A stretch of DNA of 64,000 nucleotides from Chryseobacterium salipaludis (lineage in GTDB: Bacteria > Bacteroidota > Bacteroidia > Flavobacteriales > Weeksellaceae): the NCBI RefSeq assembly GCF_022968825.1, contig NZ_JALHKS010000001.1:372001-436000 (forward strand). The letters are read 5' to 3'. This document shows, piece by piece, positions 60,888-64,000 of this stretch; position 1 is the first letter of the stretch, and each line of letters begins with the position of its first letter. The position numbers and the translations under genes are program-made. The notes under the pieces were generated by a model. That model did no database searches and was not told the DNA's origin. It saw only the letters and a list, made by a program, of their open reading frames with translations.

Positions 60888-62405
60888 TGCAAGCTGCCGG
60901 AATACTTCTCCTATCGAATCGATCAGATTTCCGGGCAGCATGGCTTCCTGAGAATAACGGGCAGCTGCAACGTCGCCGGCAGCGCCATGCAACCAGACAC
61001 CGAACAAAGCAGTTTCTGCCGGCGAATAATTTTGTGCCAGTAAAGAAACGAGCATTCCGGTCAGCACATCACCGCTTCCGCCTTTTGCCATGCCGGCATT
61101 GCCAGTCGTGTTATAACAAACAGTACCATCCGGCAGAATAACCTGTGTGCGATGTCCCTTGAGAATAATGATTAACTGATGTTCCGCCGCTTTTTCGGAA
61201 GCCAGTTTTTGCTGCTCCATTGAATTTTCTGTCGGGCTAAATAGCCGTTCAAATTCCTTCGGATGCGGCGTCAGAATGCTTTGGGCAGGGATGTAGTTAA
61301 GAAGCTCCGGTTCTTTTGCAATTAAATTTAAAGCATCTGCATCGAGCACGCAGGGCTTTTTCCATCCTTTTAGAAATTTCTCCAGTGCTTTTGCCGTTTC
61401 GGGTTCTGTGCCAATACCGGGCCCGACGGCAACGGTCAGTTCCTCCCCTGGCTCAATGGTAGTGAGATGTTTTTCACCGCCGGCAGTAAACATCGCTTCG
61501 GGACAAGATATTTGCAGGATTTCATGCCCGCAGGAAGGTGCCAATGTTGTCGTCAGGCCCGCGCCGGTATGCAGCGCGGCGCGCGTTGCCAGAACGGCAG
61601 CGCCCATTTTGCCGTAACTGCCGGCAGCTATGAGCACTTTGCCAAAAGTGCCTTTGTGAGAAAAAGACGGCCGCGGCCGGTATATATTTTCTGCCGCCTG
61701 CTGATTGAAAGCAAACAAATAAGTTTGCGGCGCGAGGCTTCTTTCAAATCCTAGATCCAGCAAGGTAATTTTGCCGTACAGCGGCGCCGTTTCCGGCTGC
61801 AGCATGGTTTTCTTGAGTGACTGGAAAGTAAAGGTTTCATTTGCACAGAAAATAGCTGACTCTTTTTCAGGAACAGTATCAGCAGACATCCCGGACGGAA
61901 GATCGACCGCTATTTTATATTGAGTGGAATTATTTGCTGCCTTGATAACCACTGCAAACATTCCGGTGAACGGCCGATTGAGTCCGAGGCCAAAAAGCGC
62001 ATCAATCAACAGCGCGGACGCATTGGAGGACGCTGGAAAGTTTTCCAGGGGATAAATATTTGTGTTGTCATGTGCTTTATATTGCTGACGGTAATATTCC
62101 GCGGCATTGCTTTGTTTCGCGCCGGAATCTGCAAAAACTGAAACTGCTACCCCTTCCCTTTTAAGCAGCGCAGCAATCGCCCAGCCATCTGCTCCGTTGT
62201 TGCCATTACCGCAAAGCATCTGCACAGGTTTTTCTTTTCCGAACTGCTGCAGAAATTTGTCGGTAAAGGCCGCTGCGGCTTGTTGCACCAAATCAATTTC
62301 AGTGCAGTGCGTTTCCTTCATCACAGTGTCCTCCCAGTTGCGGATTTGAATGGCGCTGTAAATCGGGTAGCAGTTCTCTTTTATTGTTTCTGCACGGTTG
62401 TTCAT
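60867..62405 (-). CDS. nnrD: Bifunctional NAD(P)H-hydrate epimerase / ADP-dependent dehydratase
   Basis: 512 residues, fusion of NnrE (YjeF_N, about 1-225) and NnrD (YjeF_C, about 235-512). The epimerase half has MLCGNGNNGADGWAIAALL and IDALFGLGLNR; the dehydratase half has KVLIAAGSYGKMGAAVLATRAAL, TPHPKEFERLF and NTTGNAGMAKGGSGDVLTGML. It repairs hydrated NADH/NADPH. Cytosolic. No promoter box was found. Confidence 0.95.
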   Translation of the reverse strand: MNNRAETIKENCYPIYSAIQIRNWEDTVMKETHCTEIDLVQQAAAAFTDKFLQQFGKEKPVQMLCGNGNNGADGWAIAALLKREGVAVSVFADSGAKQSNAAEYYRQQYKAHDNTNIYPLENFPASSNASALLIDALFGLGLNRPFTGMFAVVIKAANNSTQYKIAVDLPSGMSADTVPEKESAIFCANETFTFQSLKKTMLQPETAPLYGKITLLDLGFERSLAPQTYLFAFNQQAAENIYRPRPSFSHKGTFGKVLIAAGSYGKMGAAVLATRAALHTGAGLTTTLAPSCGHEILQISCPEAMFTAGGEKHLTTIEPGEELTVAVGPGIGTEPETAKALEKFLKGWKKPCVLDADALNLIAKEPELLNYIPAQSILTPHPKEFERLFSPTENSMEQQKLASEKAAEHQLIIILKGHRTQVILPDGTVCYNTTGNAGMAKGGSGDVLTGMLVSLLAQNYSPAETALFGVWLHGAAGDVAAARYSQEAMLPGNLIDSIGEVFRQLAKKKSTL

Positions 62406-62516
62406 CTTTTTATTTTTAAGGTCAGTTTAAAAATACAAGAAGTTCACCAGCCGTACACCATGCGATTTTTTTAATTAAAATAAATATCTTAGCCCTCGTT
62501 TTTAAGAATAAACAGA

Positions 62517-62915
62517 ATGAAACTTTTAGATGAATTTAAGGCGTTTGCCTTCAAGGGAAATGTCATGGACCTGGCGGTGGGTGTGATTATCGGGGCAGCG
62601 TTTGGCAAAATTGTCTCGTCGCTGGTGGAAGATGTCATCACACCTTTGCTGCTGAATCCTGCGCTGAAGGCAGCCGGCGCAGAAAACATTGCCAAGCTGA
62701 GCTGGAACGGCGTTGCGTACGGAAACTTCCTGTCAGCGGTGATCAGTTTTCTGTGTATTGCCGTGGTGCTGTTCTGGCTCATGAAAGGTGCCCACAGCCT
62801 GCAGCGCAGCGCCGAAGCCAAGAAAGCGGAAGAGCCGGCCAAACCGGTACAGCCCACCCAGGAAGAACTGCTGATGCAGATCCGCGATATCCTGAAGGAA
62901 AAACAAACACCTTAA
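62517..62915 (+). CDS. mscL: Large-conductance mechanosensitive channel
   Basis: 132 residues. N-terminal amphipathic helix MKLLDEFKAFAFKGNVMDLAVGV, first pore helix VIIGAAFGKIVSSLVEDVITPLL, short periplasmic loop, second helix YGNFLSAVISFLCIAVVLFWLM and a charged C-terminal helix ending EELLMQIRDILKEKQ. A homopentameric inner-membrane valve that opens on osmotic downshock. Start fixed by the conserved N-terminus. Confidence 0.97.
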   Translation: MKLLDEFKAFAFKGNVMDLAVGVIIGAAFGKIVSSLVEDVITPLLLNPALKAAGAENIAKLSWNGVAYGNFLSAVISFLCIAVVLFWLMKGAHSLQRSAEAKKAEEPAKPVQPTQEELLMQIRDILKEKQTP

Positions 62916-62984
62916 CCGAAAAACAAACACAACGTTTGCTCCTTACGCACCGGAATAATATTTCGGCAATCGCGTAATTAACGC

Positions 62985-62992
62985 TACTTTTG
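62985..62992 (+). promoter_or_regulatory. -7 box directly before idi
   Basis: TACTTTTG ending 5 bases before ATG 62998; predicts a leaderless or near-leaderless mRNA. TTTC at 62961-62964 is a weak -33 candidate at 20-nt spacing. Confidence 0.58.
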
Positions 62993-62997
62993 TAAGG

Positions 62998-63507
62998 ATG
63001 GAAGAACAAGTTGTTTTAATCTCGGAACAGGATGAAGTCCTGGGCCTGATGGATAAGATGCAGGCACACCAAAGCGGCCTGCTACACCGCGCTTTCTCGG
63101 TATTTTTATTTAATGATACCGGCGAACTTCTGCTTCAGCGCCGCGCCGACAGCAAATACCACTCACCCGGCCAATGGACCAATGCGGTTTGCTCCCACCC
63201 GCGCGATGGTGAAACTTATGAAGAGGCAGCGCACCGCCGGCTACAGGAAGAACTGGGTATTGAGGCGGAACTCACTCACCGTTTCTTTTTTATTTATAAA
63301 GCAGAAGTGGGCGGCAATCTCTGGGAACACGAGCTGGATCATGTGTTCACCGGAACGTATAACGGCGCTTTCCAGCTTAATCCGGAAGAAGTTTCCGAAA
63401 TCCGTTTTATCACTATGGAAGACCTGGATCGTGAAATGGCGGCGCACCCGGAACAGTTCACCGAATGGTTTAAGATTATCCTGAACGAATACAAACATCA
63501 TTTATAA
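62998..63507 (+). CDS. idi: Isopentenyl-diphosphate delta-isomerase, type I
   Basis: 169 residues, Nudix fold. Conserved QWTNAVCSHPRDGETYEEAA with the catalytic Cys and metal His, Nudix helix RRLQEELGIEAELTHRF, and NLWEHELDHVFTGTY with the catalytic Glu and metal ligands. Interconverts IPP and DMAPP for menaquinone, carotenoid and undecaprenyl synthesis. Start fixed by MEEQVVLISEQDEVLG. Confidence 0.95.
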   Translation: MEEQVVLISEQDEVLGLMDKMQAHQSGLLHRAFSVFLFNDTGELLLQRRADSKYHSPGQWTNAVCSHPRDGETYEEAAHRRLQEELGIEAELTHRFFFIYKAEVGGNLWEHELDHVFTGTYNGAFQLNPEEVSEIRFITMEDLDREMAAHPEQFTEWFKIILNEYKHHL

Positions 63508-63510
63508 AAA

Positions 63511-63650
63511 ACTGCAGGTACAGCACGAGGCGACCACAATAGCCCCGATTGCAGCGGGTACCCCGCAGCAGGCAGCTGGGCAGGCGCGGGCGCGAGGAGT
63601 ATGAGCGGAAAGCGGGACTGTACTTTAAAAGAGGCGTACCCTGCCTGCTC
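63511..63650. other. GC-rich, highly self-complementary intergenic element between idi and gcvT
   Basis: No gene. Visible pairings: GTACAG/CTGTAC (63518-63523 with 63618-63623), GCGGG/CCCGC hairpin (63554-63558 with 63562-63566), AGCAGGCAG/CTGCCTGCT, 9 bp perfect (63567-63575 with 63641-63649), and CCCG/CGGG (63544-63547 with 63613-63616). The 9-bp and 6-bp stems cross and may be alternatives. Base composition is far more GC-rich than other spacers here. It looks like a structured RNA or a repeated element. Confidence 0.6.
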
Positions 63651-63679
63651 CTAACAAGAAAAATCTAATTATAAGTTAT

Positions 63680-64000
63680 ATGAAAAAGACGGCTTTATTT
63701 GATAAGCATCAGGCGCTGGGCGCAAAAATAGTAGATTTTGCCGGTTTTGAAATGCCGGTGCAATATGCGGGTGTCACGCAGGAACACTTTGCGGTGCGCG
63801 AAAAAGCAGGACTGTTTGACGTGTCGCACATGGGACAGTTTTATGTGGAAGGGCCTGAAGCCAAGGATTTGCTGCAATATGTAGGGACGAACAACATCGA
63901 AACGCTGCATGACGGCAAGGCGCAATATACCTGCTGGCCGAACGGCGAGGGCGGAATTGTGGATGACCTGATCATCTATAAAATGGGAGATGAAAAATAT
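63680..64000 (+). CDS. gcvT: Glycine cleavage system T protein (aminomethyltransferase), 3' end outside window
   Basis: 107 codons from ATG 63680, still open at the window edge. [46 protein letters not shown] and [19 protein letters not shown] match the N-terminal folate-binding domain of GcvT, which transfers the methylene group from the H-protein-bound aminomethyl to tetrahydrofolate. About 250 residues should follow. No -7 box was seen in front; transcription could come through the structured spacer. Confidence 0.95.
   Translation, partial: MKKTALFDKHQALGAKIVDFAGFEMPVQYAGVTQEHFAVREKAGLFDVSHMGQFYVEGPEAKDLLQYVGTNNIETLHDGKAQYTCWPNGEGGIVDDLIIYKMGDEKY

Noticed and set aside
63541-63620. tRNA or tmRNA gene in the GC-rich spacer before gcvT
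   Set aside because: No T-loop GTTCGA-type motif, acceptor stem or tag reading frame fits the block.
1-64000. Insertion sequences, prophage, CRISPR array, rRNA operon
   Set aside because: No transposase, integrase, phage structural gene, regularly spaced repeat or rRNA sequence was found in either strand.

Overview
The window comes from a chromosome of the phylum Bacteroidota, class Flavobacteriia, most like the Weeksellaceae (Chryseobacterium and relatives); I cannot fix the genus. The evidence is gene content: type IX secretion genes gldJ, porU and porV in their usual order beside murF, an S46 dipeptidyl-peptidase, a SusC/SusD pair with FecR and an ECF sigma factor, and many promoters with the Bacteroidota -7 element TAnnTTTG. 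Almost all genes are intact and closely packed. I see no insertion sequence, prophage, CRISPR array or rRNA operon.

Layout. 1-7260: the 3' part of a DPP11-type dipeptidyl-peptidase, a secreted M16 metallopeptidase, aspartase and a lipoprotein amidase. 7315-7860: a promoter, tRNA-Ser(GCU), tRNA-Pro(UGG), tRNA-Arg(UCU), a terminator and a 36-codon GIY-YIG nuclease remnant. 7900-12630: a GldA-like ABC ATPase, an SRPBCC protein, a Nudix hydrolase, murF and gldJ. 12787-17823: porU and porV. 17900-25405: a FUSC transporter, a phosphopantetheinyl transferase, ahcY, a YqhD-like alcohol dehydrogenase, a hemerythrin protein and a DEAD-box helicase with a DEFD motif. 25426-33451: an AarF/UbiB kinase, then guaA, purD, purH, purN and purM, all on the minus strand. 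33733-34605: a DUF808 membrane protein.

34686-47629 is the most system-like part. A TTG-started ECF sigma factor is divergent from a minus-strand run fecR, susC (with STN domain), susD, a TlpA/DUF4369 thioredoxin lipoprotein, a DsbD-like electron transporter and a second M16 peptidase. I infer an ECF-controlled outer-membrane uptake locus coupled to thiol-disulfide reduction and peptide cleavage.

47626-64000 holds an NTF2-like lipoprotein, metG, a HigB/HigA-type toxin-antitoxin pair, an RsmI-like methylase, a low-molecular-weight phosphatase, dnaA, a thioesterase, pepE, a serine hydrolase, a more AT-rich patch (unknown membrane protein, DinB protein, Crp-type regulator), rarA, yidD, lgt, nnrE/nnrD, mscL, idi and the start of gcvT. 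A GC-rich, highly self-complementary intergenic block lies between idi and gcvT.

A recurring regulatory feature is the -7 box directly before genes. In five genes (murF, FUSC, DEAD-box helicase, yidD, idi) it ends only 4-5 nt before ATG, which predicts leaderless mRNAs. Several apparent upstream starts are TTG codons, two of them inside promoter boxes, so I moved those starts to the next supported ATG.
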